64,000 bases of DNA from Locusta migratoria (lineage: Eukaryota; Arthropoda; Insecta; Orthoptera; Acrididae). Shown piece by piece: positions 23,690-34,301 of this stretch. The stretch covers positions 401,291,002-401,355,001 of the forward strand of contig CM048750.1 of NCBI GenBank assembly GCA_026315105.1. The letters are read 5' to 3'. The position numbers and the translations under genes are program-made. Position 1 is the first letter of the stretch. Every line of letters starts with the position of its first letter. The notes under the pieces were generated by a model that made no database searches, was not told the DNA's origin, and worked only from the letters and a program-made list of their open reading frames with translations.

Positions 23690-24100
23690 TTTATTATAAC
23701 CTGTTTTTGACATTAATTTATTCTGAAATTCATTCATTTGTATCAGGCCGCCTCCTCTTCGTTTCGTCCTTCAAATTCCTGACCTTCACTCATGCAAGTC
23801 GAACATTCCGAATTGAGGACAGGTACTTCTATGTCGTTCACAGTGATTACTTACGTATGGAAGCCAACATCATGTAACTCGTACACGATTGGTTGGAACT
23901 TTGGCCTAGGTGCAGCAATAAGATTTTGACCACTATTGTCCAAGGAAGGCAGTATATGCTTACCGCCGCAGCCTCCCCCCCCCCCCCGTTTTGTATAACT
24001 GTACTTTGTCATCTGCATTTGCTTGCTTCGTCCTCGACTTAATATTTTAGTAGCACAATTTCAAGGACTTCAATTCCCGCTGCACCACATTCATAGACAT
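23690..24100. other. Unassigned sequence right of Harbinger
   Basis: Contains a 64-codon frame of no recognised family and a C-run (TCC then C13) near 23978-23990. No Harbinger right terminus could be identified. Confidence 0.3.
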
Positions 24101-25239
24101 ATATTACTAGACTGGCAAAAGACCATCTGTGACTGAAGCCTGACGCCGCCATCTTGTCTTACCTCACGTCAAAAAGTTTCCGTACAGTACTGCTATGATC
24201 TTCTGATACGATATGACGTTGTAAGCTTTAGTGGTTGGTTTGAACATGATTTGCATTTTGAGCTAATAATTTTGCACTAATTGAATTTAACTCAGGGGCA
24301 TAAATTGTCAATTCGTGTTATAAGAACGTGTTACACACGGTTAAGTTTTACTTTGCATTCAGACAGACTCCCGTGATTATGTTGTCAATCATGTGACGAT
24401 GCCAGTCACGTGACAACGCATATGTTTTGATATGAAGTTCCGTTTACGAGTGCAATTACTTTTACTGAGTGAACGAGGGGTACATACAAGAATCTATCAA
24501 CCATAGAGAAGAAACAGCGTTATTTATTTACTTCAGTGTCTGTATGAAACACGAATCAAGTTTCTCTGGAGTGGATTTCTAAGAATATTAATACCCTGGC
24601 GAGGGTTTTCTACCGTTTTGTTGATGTTGCCAACATAATCATGCGAGGCCGCCAAGATGGCAATTAAAATTTTATCGTTACATACAGTTAAAAGACGGTA
24701 GTTACCTGATAAACACCCAGAAGAATAAAGATATGTCTTATCCACGACAAACAGCACATTTATAAAGGTCATACTATTAAAAGAAAGGCCCATGTTGATC
24801 GAAACTGTTAACGGATTAATAAAAACAGGAAACACGACTCATTATTGTGTCACAGCAGACTGTAGAGTTCGTAAGAACTGTCCAATGAAGAAGAATACGT
24901 GTTATCCACGATAAACAACATTTATGATGACCCATATTACTGAAAAAATCTGAAGTTGAATGAAATTGGTACAGATTAATAATAAGCAAATCAATGCTAT
25001 TCATTACTGTATGTGTCGAAGCTTACTCCAGCTGCAAAAATTACAACGATATACAACACACAAATTTCCCAAATGTCAAAATTCTAAAGATAGCGTAGTT
25101 ATGTCAGTTCATTACTATTTGTATGACTGTTTTCTGTAATATCACAAACAATGGCTGACACGTTATAGTATAGAAATATGGCGGCGAGACTTCACTGACA
25201 CCAATGATACTGTATGTGTCATTGCCAGTCTAGTAATAT
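24101..25239. mobile_element. Non-autonomous TIR element (1.14 kb)
   Basis: Left end ATATTACTAGACTGGCAA (24101-24118) is repeated inverted at the right end (25222-25239), with weaker similarity for about 60 bp further in (a shared GCCGCCAT block). GACAT precedes the left end and follows the right end, a possible 5-bp target duplication. The interior holds a diverged tandem duplication: TTATCCACGACAAACA near 24738 and TTATCCACGATAAACA near 24901. No transposase recognised. Confidence 0.6.
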
Positions 25240-25336
25240 GACATATATTACTAGACTGGCAATGCCACATACAGTATCATTGGTGTCAGTGAAGTCTCGC
25301 CGCCATATTTCTATACTATAACGTGTCAGCCATTGT
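25148..25336. repeat. 189-bp near-perfect palindrome
   Basis: Two 92-bp arms (25148-25239 and 25245-25336) with a 5-bp centre GACAT; I count a single mismatch. It arises because the right end of the TIR element at 24101-25239 abuts the same terminal sequence in the opposite direction. Confidence 0.95.
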
Positions 25337-25513
25337 GACCACATTCCTGCAATTGTAATCACATGCAGTTTGCTTCAATGCATCCTCCTTAGCATTAGTA
25401 GTGGTGGCGTCTGTCTTTTTATTTTCAGCAACTGACTTGTGTCGTAAAACGATGTCAATTGAAAGATCTTTTCCCTCTTTCTTGAAATTTGCTGTACAAG
25501 TTTTCTTCTCCAT
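25316..25513 (-). CDS. Unrecognised small ORF, possible exon or TE fragment
   Basis: A 65-codon frame with an ATG at 25513 (MEKKTCTANFKKEGKDLSID...), lysine- and threonine-rich and less AT-biased than its surroundings. Its last seven codons lie inside the palindrome arm. It could be a host first exon whose end was overwritten by the insertion, or part of the element. No family recognised and no convincing splice donor. From 25514 to 25734 nothing further is seen. Confidence 0.2.
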   Translation of the reverse strand: MEKKTCTANFKKEGKDLSIDIVLRHKSVAENKKTDATTTNAKEDALKQTACDYNCRNVVTMADTL

Positions 25514-25734
25514 TTCCCGTTTTTGTTTACGTACGAAAAAGGCCGTATATGACGCCCATGTGCATTACGCCCCCTGCCTAGGCTTAAAAAAAAGCATCTT
25601 TCTGGATACCCTTGCTATCAAAACAACAACCTGAATTTTAAAATTTATTGCTGTAATCGATACTCTGAATAACGACAATTCAATTGACATTAAAATAATA
25701 TTTAAATTTGTTTTCGATTACATGATTTTTTTCT

Positions 25735-26404
25735 TATTAATCTTTATTTTGTTGTTATACTTCGTTTTAGGGGTAACTTTCAAATGTTTCATGAAGACTT
25801 AAATATATTTCTCAATTGAGTGTTCCCCTAAAATCAAGGTCGGATATCTAAAACCAAAAATATGGTTTATGTTACATAACATTGCAACAGAAAAGACTGA
25901 TGCAAATAGTTTATTTGAATAAGATTGTAATTTGATTACGCATTTTTCATTAAACAACATTTTAAATGAAAAAGTCAGTTCTAATGAAAGACAAAAATTC
26001 ATTTGTTTATGACGGTATTAACAATGTCAGTGGGCAAATTGTAATGGATAAATTGAACAGGTGCTATTTATACTCTTATAAGTATTGTTTGATGTTTTCA
26101 TCTGTTCATTTTTCCGCTTAAAAATAGATGTCGATATTTTGAAATGTTGTTTCAGTTCCCAGTAAGTTGGCCAGAAACATACATTGAAAATTTTTCTTTG
26201 GCCATCAATAACTTTTAGCACTGTTGTTCCCTCAATTCTAGTATTTAACTATGACTTTCTCCATAACAGATCGCCACTCATAACCTCACTTTCAACATCA
26301 CGTATTGAGATGGGTGAATTGACGTGACGGACACTGACGGACAGTGTGAATACAACTTGACGTGACGGTGACGTGACGTTGACGGGCAGTGTGAATTGGC
26401 CTTC
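25735..26404. mobile_element. GAAGGCC-end TIR element, copy A (left-truncated)
   Basis: Aligns with 28780-29432 and 29830-30412 from the phrase TTTATTTTGTTGTTATAC onward. It ends with GACGGGCAGTGTGAATTGGCCTTC-type sequence, the inverted form of the left end of copies B and C. The left 250 bp, including the left terminus, is absent. Arrays of TGACGTGACG precede the right end. Confidence 0.8.
26027..26221 (-). other. Conserved minus-strand frame in TIR copy A
   Basis: Contains NVCFWPTYWELKQHFK followed by STSIFKRKNEQMKTSNNTYK, nearly the same as the frame at 29048-29230 in copy B. The start here is GTG, whereas copy B has ATG. No family recognised. Similarity may just reflect recent common descent of the repeats. 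Confidence 0.3.
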
Positions 26405-27142
26405 ATTCTTGTGTTTGTATACATTTCTTTCCAGTCATCATAATTTGTTACAATCTCTGTCGCATTTTTTCTGACAGAGTTTCCACTATTGACTTTACGC
26501 CGGTATGCTGCTTGCTTTAAAGGACGTCAGATGAAATATCTGAACAAAAATGGGTTATATCCCTGGGACACAACCAAAAATAACGTACATATAAAATGTC
26601 AAACATTGTAATGCCGAATAGTTTCTTGGGTCGAATAAATAAATAAGAAATAGTAATTATGAAGTAAACTTACTGTATCAATAATGACACTGGATTTTAA
26701 AGTGCAGGTGGCTTCTGAGTACCATTTGCAAAAGAAAGACTGCAAGTGGTGTCATTTTCATGTACAATATGGTGTGCTGACGTTTTGGCTGGCGTAGAGT
26801 TACTAGCACCTAGGGACAGTAGTGCGTCAGACCCCAGTTACCTGTACCAACCGATAGATATCTCTATGGTCAAAGCTATGTCCTGCAGAGACACCATCTT
26901 CCCTTTCGTATTTTCCTGCTTTTCTCCTTATAAATCGTGTGTTGCTATTTCAAAGTTATGGCACAGTTAAGAGGTACCAAAATCCTGTCATTCTTAGTAC
27001 AATTAGTTGTAAATAACACTCAATAAATGCAACATTGGCGAGTAACCCTTGATATTGATTGCAATGTAAATCAGAGTACTTCTGTATATGTGCTCCCTGT
27101 AGTGTAGTGGATAAATGCATCATGATGAGGAACTTCTGAGCG
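26405..27142. other. Unassigned, with a site related to the flanks of copy C
   Basis: No gene recognised. Bases 26803-26868, read on the minus strand, resemble the joined sequences that flank TIR copy C (29544-29569 with 30413-30442). At 27104-27155 is a tRNA-like A box TAGTGTAGTGG, perhaps the head of the foldback element that follows. Confidence 0.4.
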
Positions 27143-27893
27143 TCGGCGGTGGTTTGCTTGTCGGTCACGACTTTTTTTTTCTTTTTTACTTTTTTATTCC
27201 TAAAAGTTTTTTTTACACTATTATTAATTAAAGGGAATTTACATTTTGTGATATTTTGATGTATTTCTCTAAAAAGTAAAAATTGATCTTTTTAGTGAAA
27301 ATACCGTGAAATATGGGCCAACGAATTGTAGATATTGTCTCGTGAACTACCTGCACATAAACTGAAGACACATTATAACAATTAACATTCTAAATGTCAT
27401 GCTGATTCAAATAATTTTATATGCAAATTACGTAATAGAGTTATGTGGCAACTGTCGTTTCTTAATGAGACTGAAGTGCCTTGTTCCTTTTTTGCAGCAG
27501 CTGTTTTACACGTTCTTGTCTCCTATATGCACTGATTGTGAGATAATTGTGCTAGCCATTTAACTGATCTCAAGAGCTTTGTCTGCATTTTCTAGTAAAT
27601 GTATGAAACTATTTGTATCAGCATGACATTTGCAACATCAACTATAGCAATGTGTCCGCACTTTATGTGCAGGTACTGTAGTTCAAAAGACAGTGTACAA
27701 TTTGTTGACCCATATTTCACGGCATGTTCACTAAATAGAAAAAAACGCACTTTTAAGAAAAAGCAGTTGTACTTGTAAATATGTCAGAATACCGCAACTC
27801 GTAAATTCTATTTAATGAATATATCAGAAAACTTTTGGGAGTCAAGGTGAAAAGTAAAGATTGTCGGAAGCGAGAAACGAACCACTGCCCCTC
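27143..27893. mobile_element. Foldback element with long imperfect inverted arms
   Basis: The sequence from about 27143 to 27375 matches the reverse complement of 27640-27893: both contain CCGTGAAATATGGG, then TGCACATAAA, and outer parts with CGGTGGTTTGCTTG versus CAGTGGTTCGTTTC. Identity is moderate with indels. The outermost bases of both arms resemble a tRNA B box, so it may be two inverted SINE-like units. The central 260 bp has no coding signal. Confidence 0.6.
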
Positions 27894-28504
27894 CCCCACA
27901 CACACAAATGTTTTTCTTTACAGTTTTTTCTTTTCTTTTGCATTTTTTCTCTTTTGTTGTTTTTTTTAGCTTTATATATATTTCCCCTAAGCTGTGGCAC
28001 TTCAGGCGCTGGCTACTATCACCTATATTACCACAAAAAATCTACTAAATACACCTACAAAACAAAATATCTAGTGACACCACCACTTTCGCCATAAGCT
28101 AAAGTGACACAATATCGCCAATTCTTCAGGCACCACCAGCAATGAAAAAAGAATACATTCAGTTCCCTTAAAAGCCGATCTTTTCTGTCACCAACTGTAA
28201 AGTAATAACAATATTTAATACACCAGTGCCAATCATTCTCATGCAAATGACACCAAATAACTAACACGTGAATATTCTCAATAACAAAACAGAAATTCAT
28301 GTAGACCCTATGCTCTGCTTTCCGCTTTATTTATCAGGAAAGTATCCTCTGCTTTATCTTGCGATCTTTTACAGTTTAAGTTTCGAACTTCAAGTTTTAG
28401 ACTGCTGGAAAGTCTTACTTGTCATTTTAATATCGCAGTGTTACAGAAATATCAGGGAATGTTACAGACACGCTTCTATTACAGTAATACTGAAATCTTT
28501 GAAT
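27894..28504. other. Unassigned AT-rich spacer
   Basis: Poly(T)-rich with a short CA repeat at its left edge. Several short frames without recognisable motifs. Confidence 0.3.
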
Positions 28505-29432
28505 GAAGGCCAATTCACACTGTCCGTCACGTCACGTCATGTCACCGTCCGTCAGAACATTCCGCAATGTCTTTCTAATGGCAGTGTTCACACTGTCCAT
28601 CACCGGACCGTCACATTATGTCACGTCACGTCAAGCTTTCTCGCGAATAATGTTTTGACGGAACGGCCTTCTGCTAACATCGGAAGTTAACCTATTTTCG
28701 TCACGCGAATTACATGTTGCAGTCGCCGATTGCACTGTTTATATGCAAATGTGACTTATTCATCTTTATTTTGTTGTTATACATCGTTTTAGGGGTAAAT
28801 CTCAAATGTTTCATGAGAACTTAAATATTTTTGTCAATTGAGTCTCCCCCTAAAATCGAAATCGGATATCTGAAACCAAAAAATGGTTAATGTTACCTAA
28901 CATTGTAACAGAAAAGACTGAAGCAAACTGTTTATTTGAATATGATTGTAATTTGATTGCGCATTTCTCATTAAATAACATTTTAAATGAAAAAGTCAGT
29001 TCTAATGAAAGACAAAAATTCAGTCGTTTATCACGGTATTAACAATGTCAGCGGGCAAATAGTAAAGCATAAAGTAAACAGGCGCTAGTTATTATCTTAT
29101 AAGTATTGTTTGATGTTTTGATATGTTCATTTTTTCGCTTGAAAATAGATGTCGATGATTTGAAATGTTGTTTCAGTTCCCAGTAAGTTGGCCAAAAACA
29201 TACATTGTAATGTTTTATTTGACCGTCCATAACATTTAGCGTTGTTGTTCCCTCAATTCTAGTATTAAACTATGACTTTCTACATAACAGATCGCCACTC
29301 ATAACCTCACTTTCAACAACGCGTATTGAGATGGGCGAATTGACGTGATTGGCACTGACGGACAGAGTGCGAATACAACTTGACGTGACGGTGCCGTGAC
29401 GTTGACGTGACGGACAGTGTGAATTGGCCTTC
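28505..29432. mobile_element. GAAGGCC-end TIR element, copy B (complete, 928 bp)
   Basis: Left end GAAGGCCAATTCACACTGTC and the inverted form at the right end, so TIRs of at least 24 bp followed on both sides by repeated ACGTCA/TGACGT motifs. It encloses a short minus-strand frame (29048-29230) shared with copy A. No transposase and no clear target-site duplication. Superfamily not assigned; the GGCC(A)ATTCACAC-type terminus recalls Merlin or ISL2EU-like ends only loosely. Confidence 0.85.
29048..29230 (-). other. Conserved minus-strand frame in TIR copy B
   Basis: Sixty codons from ATG: MDGQIKHYNVCFWPTYWELK and onward, matching the frame in copy A. The same region of copy C is frameshifted. 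It may be the relic of a transposase exon, or chance conservation. Confidence 0.3.
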
Positions 29433-29569
29433 TTCATATTTCGAATTTCAAAATACGAAGGGAGAAATATTTACTTAAATAAAACAGCAAGATTGATAAA
29501 TAGCAGACCTGGACTCGCACTGCATCATGATAGCATGACTGTAGAGACATCTATCGGTTCGTACGGGTC

Positions 29570-30412
29570 AAGGCCAATTCACACTGTCCGTCACGTCACG
29601 TCACGTCACCGTCCGTCAGAACATTCCGCAGTGTATTTCTAATGGCGGCATTCATACTGTCCATCATCGGACCGTCACGTCTCGTCAACTTCCGTCAAGC
29701 TTTCTCGAGAAGAATGTTTTGACGGAACGGCCGTCTGCTAACACTGTCAGTTAACATATTCTCGTCACGCGAATTACATGTTGCAGTCGACGATTGCACT
29801 GTTTATACGCAAATGTGTCTCATTCATCTTTATTTTGTTGTTATACTTCGTTATAGGGGTAAATCTCAAATGTTTGATTTTTGTCAATTGAGTGTCCCCC
29901 TAAAATCGAGGTTGGATATCTGAAACCAAAAAATGGTTTATGTTACATAACATTATAACAGAAAAGACTGAAACAAACTGTTTATTTGAAGTTTGTAATT
30001 TGATTACGCATTTTTCATTAAATAACACTTTAAATGAAAAAGTCAGTGCTAATGAAAGACAAAAATTCAGTTGTTTACGACGGTATTAACAATGTCATCG
30101 AGCAAATCGTAATGGGTAAAGTATAAAGGATTTTTTCGCTTGAAAATAGATGTCGATGTTTTGAAATGTTGTTTCAGTTCCCAGTAAGTTCGCCAAAACA
30201 TACACTGTAAAGTTTTCTTTGGCCGTTAATAACATTTAGCGTTGTTGTTTCCCCTTTCTAGTATTAAACTAAGACTTTCTACATAACAGATCGCCACTAA
30301 TAACCTCACTTTCAACATCGCGTATTGAGATGGACGAATTGACGTGACGGATAGTGTGAATACAACTTGACTTGACGGTTCCGTGACGTGACGGACAGTG
30401 TGATTGGCCTTC
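29570..30412. mobile_element. GAAGGCC-end TIR element, copy C (complete, 843 bp)
   Basis: Same termini and orientation as copy B, beginning CAAGGCCAATTCACACTGTC and ending GATTGGCCTTC. It has several deletions relative to B, notably around 29875 and 30125. Its flanks match a related unoccupied site at 26803-26868. Confidence 0.85.
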
Positions 30413-31573
30413 ACTGGGGTCCGACGCTCTACTGTCCCTAGACGCCTTTGTAGAGTTGTTCAAAGATCATTTCAAACATTTTCAAGTTCCTATCTTATCT
30501 TTGATTTACCGGAGTGCTTGTGTGTAATGTTTGTGTTGTGAAAAGGTGATCAGTAAATGATCTCAGTAAAATGTTTTGGACTGTTTCTTTTACATCCAGC
30601 TAGCATCAGATGTAATACAACACGATTTGCGAGGTGGGATGAAGATTGCAAGTGATGGCAGCTACAAATTAATTAAAACAGTTTATAACCATATTCTTTT
30701 GGTTGTCTGCTGTCATAGATTAGATGGCACTTTCGGAGTGTGGCGGTCTTTCTATTTCGACTCGAGATCACAGTTGAAAAGCTAGGAAATACCATGTATG
30801 ATTTAATTAAGAGAAACCACTGTGGTAGATTTACCATTTTTAAACTGGTTGGGCTATCATTATGCGAAAACTGTTTACATGACGTCTTTGCTGTGTTTAC
30901 ATATAGCATTTTATGAATTGCTGATCACAGTTTACTGTACGATGGAACGTAACATGAAGGAATTTTGTTTGCTATTTCGATTTTGTTTTGCCGTCAATAA
31001 AGTAATGAATGAATGTATCCATTACACTGTCCCGGTTCTGGAATTCATAGTTTATTTATATTGAGAAAAGAGAATGAAAGAAGTTGTCTACCCAAAATAG
31101 AATAAAAGAAGAGTGAGGGTCTGAAGTTTCTTTGCTGTGTCAGGAAATTAAGACACTGGACTGGAAATCGTGTCTCGCCATAGGAAATGGAATATGTAAC
31201 GAGTACGAGAGATTTAGTGTGCGTCTTGGGAATAATTAGCCCCAACACATTTTATGTAGCATACTTTTATGCTAAAATGACTATTAATACAACAGTATTA
31301 TGAACGTGTTTAATTTTATAATTTCATTATACTTTGTATGGGAGAAGGTAATTCCTACCAATATTATGACCTATCTCATTTGTTTTCAGGGTTTAGTCAT
31401 TTATTGTAAACCACGTCAAGAGTTTAAAATGCCTGAGGTTTACTGACTCTTCAGTACAAATTTGGAAAATGTGGATCATTGGCATGAGATTGAGACCTAA
31501 CATGTTGTCTGACTTGAGTGTAATGACTGCGCAGTAGCTCTTACCTGTGGAACAGTTAACAAAAACATCTTTG

Positions 31574-31609
<36 letters not shown>

Positions 31610-32519
31610 ACATGCAAATATCATAAACCAGTTCGTTTTAATAGCTTTTATTCAATTTTTTTCATTAGCACAGTTCCTAAACTTCTATGTTTATTGCTTT
31701 TCCTGTAGTTTTGTTACTGAAAAAAAAAAAGTCTCAAATTTGTTTTTCAGTATCATTACAGTTTTTTTAAGGCTGCAGTTGGACATGCATATTTCTTGTA
31801 TGTTACTCAGGAAAAGCTGCAATTGCACATTTCATTACTTTCAGAATTGTCCCATTAATGATAAATTCAAAATTTTTGAAAGTGAGGAAATCTTACAATA
31901 GCCTATATGATTATGATAAAATTGAGTACAGCCAGTGGAATAACACAGACCACGAGACTGAATTGGTGTAGCTACCTGTAACTCTTGATGAATGGATACA
32001 TAAAAGGTGTGCAGCCATTATACAAATTATTTTAATGAGAAATGCAAAGGTGCTGGAGAAAAGTAGTCAGACCAGGACCCTAACCCAGATTTCCCAATTA
32101 ATGTGAGTCACACCTAAAAGAAGAGATGCTACACTATGTAGAAAATGAGGGGTCTGATAGAGTGGATCATAACAAGCGTGTGTCACATAGCAACCCATGT
32201 CTGCATCCATTAACATACGGTGCTAGGTGTCATTGAATAGCGTTGTGCGCTGCCAAGAATGTAGGCACGCAACATGCCATCAGAGTTGCCACAGTTAGTG
32301 GGACTGCAAGACAAAAATTTCTATCTGTGACACCATCGTAAGAGGTATCAGATTGAGAGTTGGTTTATTTGGAGATGCTATATTTAATAAAGTTGCAGAT
32401 ATTTCAGGCAGGACAACATTATGGTTTTCCACCATTTACTGGGAACCTTGAACATGTTGCTTTTTGCCATTCACATGCCTGTTTGATAGGTTCTGCATAG
32501 ACGGCAGCACCTCACATGT
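30413..32519. other. Unassigned, one 34-base poly(A)
   Basis: Mostly unique-looking AT-rich sequence. A pure A run is at 31574-31607. Frames of 60-80 codons (30576-30785, 30822-31064) resemble nothing I know. Confidence 0.35.
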
Positions 32520-32740
32520 CTTATGTCATCAAATGGGGATCATTTATTACTGTGTGGAGTGGACAGGATATGAAGTTCTATTCATGGATGGAAAGGGCAG
32601 ATATGCACATTGCTTACTGGGCGTCATATGGAAATGCTCACACTTCACAATATTTGTATGTTCAACAATTTCCGAATAGAGTCCCAGAGCCACGCCTGTT
32701 TACTGCCATCTACAGTAGGGCGGGCTGGAAAGGGGGGGGG
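32520..32740 (+). pseudogene. DUF4817 helix-turn-helix domain fragment
   Basis: MERADMHIAYWASYGNAHTS then LYVQQFPNRVPEPRLFTAIY follows the DUF4817 pattern of insect transposon-related proteins (xxDMxxxYGxxxGNAxxAxxLYxxxFPxRxxPxxxxF). The frame from 32516 runs into a G-run at 32731-32740 (GGGGGG-type tract) and ends at 32767. The downstream DDE domain that sometimes follows in Tc1-like proteins is not seen. Confidence 0.7.
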
Positions 32741-33369
32741 GGTGAATTTTTGAGTATCAAGCTCTAATAGGGCTTGAAAGTTGCGTATTTATGTGCTGAT
32801 TAACGGAAAAATAGTTTTAAAAAGTCCATCTTCAGTTCGTGCAGAGGACTTAAAGTGTAAAAAAAGTAAAATTATAGAATTTTTGAGAGTTGCATAAAAA
32901 ACAAAACTCTAAGTATTGTGCCCTAATAAGGCTTAAAAATTGTGTATCAACATAGAGATTAACATAAAAATAATTTCGATTGTCCTAGTTTATGTTTTCA
33001 TTTTGCGTGAAAGGTGTTATGTAATGGTAGAAAGATATCATAAGTTTGCAGCTTCACCCATTTCTTCAGCAAATTTGGTTAAGTGACCCTGAACTAACCA
33101 CGAGAAGGTGGTTGTAAAACGAGGCCACCCACATACTCCCCAACCAACCAAACCCAAGAGTTTGTACCAATGATATATTTACAATATTTGAGATGCGTAT
33201 GTCTACATTTTTTATATTTATTTACATACCACTAAAAGATGTAGTGAGCTTGAATTCTGATTTGTGTCCAATTTTTGGCATTACTGCTCTTGACAGCAGA
33301 ATCGTCCTAATGAATCCATCTATGCTATCTTGCCCACATACTTTTTCTACATCCTCTGTTACAATTTAG
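32741..33369. other. Unassigned spacer
   Basis: AT-rich with no recognisable frame. It precedes the LINE RNase H fragment. Confidence 0.3.
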
Positions 33370-33745
33370 CATTATCTGCTCAGATTCTCTGAGTGCTCTC
33401 CAGAACCTTTGCGTGCTGTGTGCGGCACACCCCCCCCCCCCCCCCCCGGTACAAAGAGTCCAGGTGTGTTTTCACTCCATTAGTGACAGTTGAACCAAAG
33501 TGGGAAGTTCTTGTGGGTGTCTGGCCACGTCGGTGTGTCGGGGAATGAGAAGGTGCATTCTGCTGCAAAGGATGCAGCCCTTCTCCCTTGGTTTGCTACC
33601 TATTCAGTCCCCTCAGACGATCTCCGTGTCAGTGTCTCTGAGCAAGTGATATTGCTCTGGTCTTCTCTTGAAGGGAACAAACTTCGGGCCATTAAACCTT
33701 TTCCAATTGTTTGGCTGACCTCCTTCACCGTGTTGAGGTCATTCT
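33370..33745 (+). pseudogene. LINE RNase H domain, part 1
   Basis: FSECSPEPL-type start with a frame-shifted SLSALQNL block (the SDSxSAL motif), a poly(C) run at 33431-33447, then GKFLWVSGHVGVSGNEKVHS AAKDAALLPW: the conserved WVPGHxGIxGNExAD block of LINE RNase H, with D changed to H in the last position. Further on are NKLRAIKP and LLHRVEVIL. It stops exactly where the gypsy element begins; its continuation is at 38149. Confidence 0.85.
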
Positions 33746-34263
33746 TGCTGTGGCAGCCCCTGACCGTATAGAGTGCCCGCATAACAGGCAGCCAAGGCGA
33801 GCTGCTATGCTCCCTTTTGTAGGCGCTCACTTAAACATAAACAGCGACCAACAGCAGAAGAAATGGCGCTGTATGGTGGCACTACATTATGGTCCGCCAT
33901 GTGACAGTGCCCAGCCAATGGCAGTGCAGTAACCGATTGTAGCCCTCCGTCGATGCCGGCTTCATAAGCGCACCGACGGAGTGTGGAGGGCAGTGCATAC
34001 TCAGCCACCGGCCGCTCCTATGCTGGATCCAGCTGCCGCCGCATTCTGCATAGTTTTCTCTGTAGTGTGGTTGTTTTGCCTTGGCCTAGCACCACATGTA
34101 ATAGTTTGTCTGTTTATTTGTTCCATTATTATGCTTGTTGTTTGTTGTCCCTACATTACTATTTTCTTGACGTTGTATTGTTGTACACCCAGAAAGCTCT
34201 TTTGTTTAATAAACCGTTGGCAATTTGAGGAGTTATCTTTCCTGCAGATCATAGGACTTAACA
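33746..34263 (+). repeat. Gypsy 5' LTR
   Basis: 518 bp, aligned end to end with 37612-38143. It contains AATAAA (near 34208) and a GC-rich first half. Differences from the right LTR are frequent, so the insertion is old. Confidence 0.92.
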
Positions 34264-34301
34264 GAATTGGTGATGAGGATAAAAACTTTGTGTTAATAGT
34301 A

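Noticed and set aside
31393..31617. Poly-Phe ORF
   Set aside because: Again a homopolymer read-through with no recognisable domain.
33981..34300. Host gene starting in the gypsy LTR (hydrophobic ORF)
   Set aside because: The ORF begins inside the LTR and the same LTR frame recurs at 37859; gag starts at the ATG at 34302.
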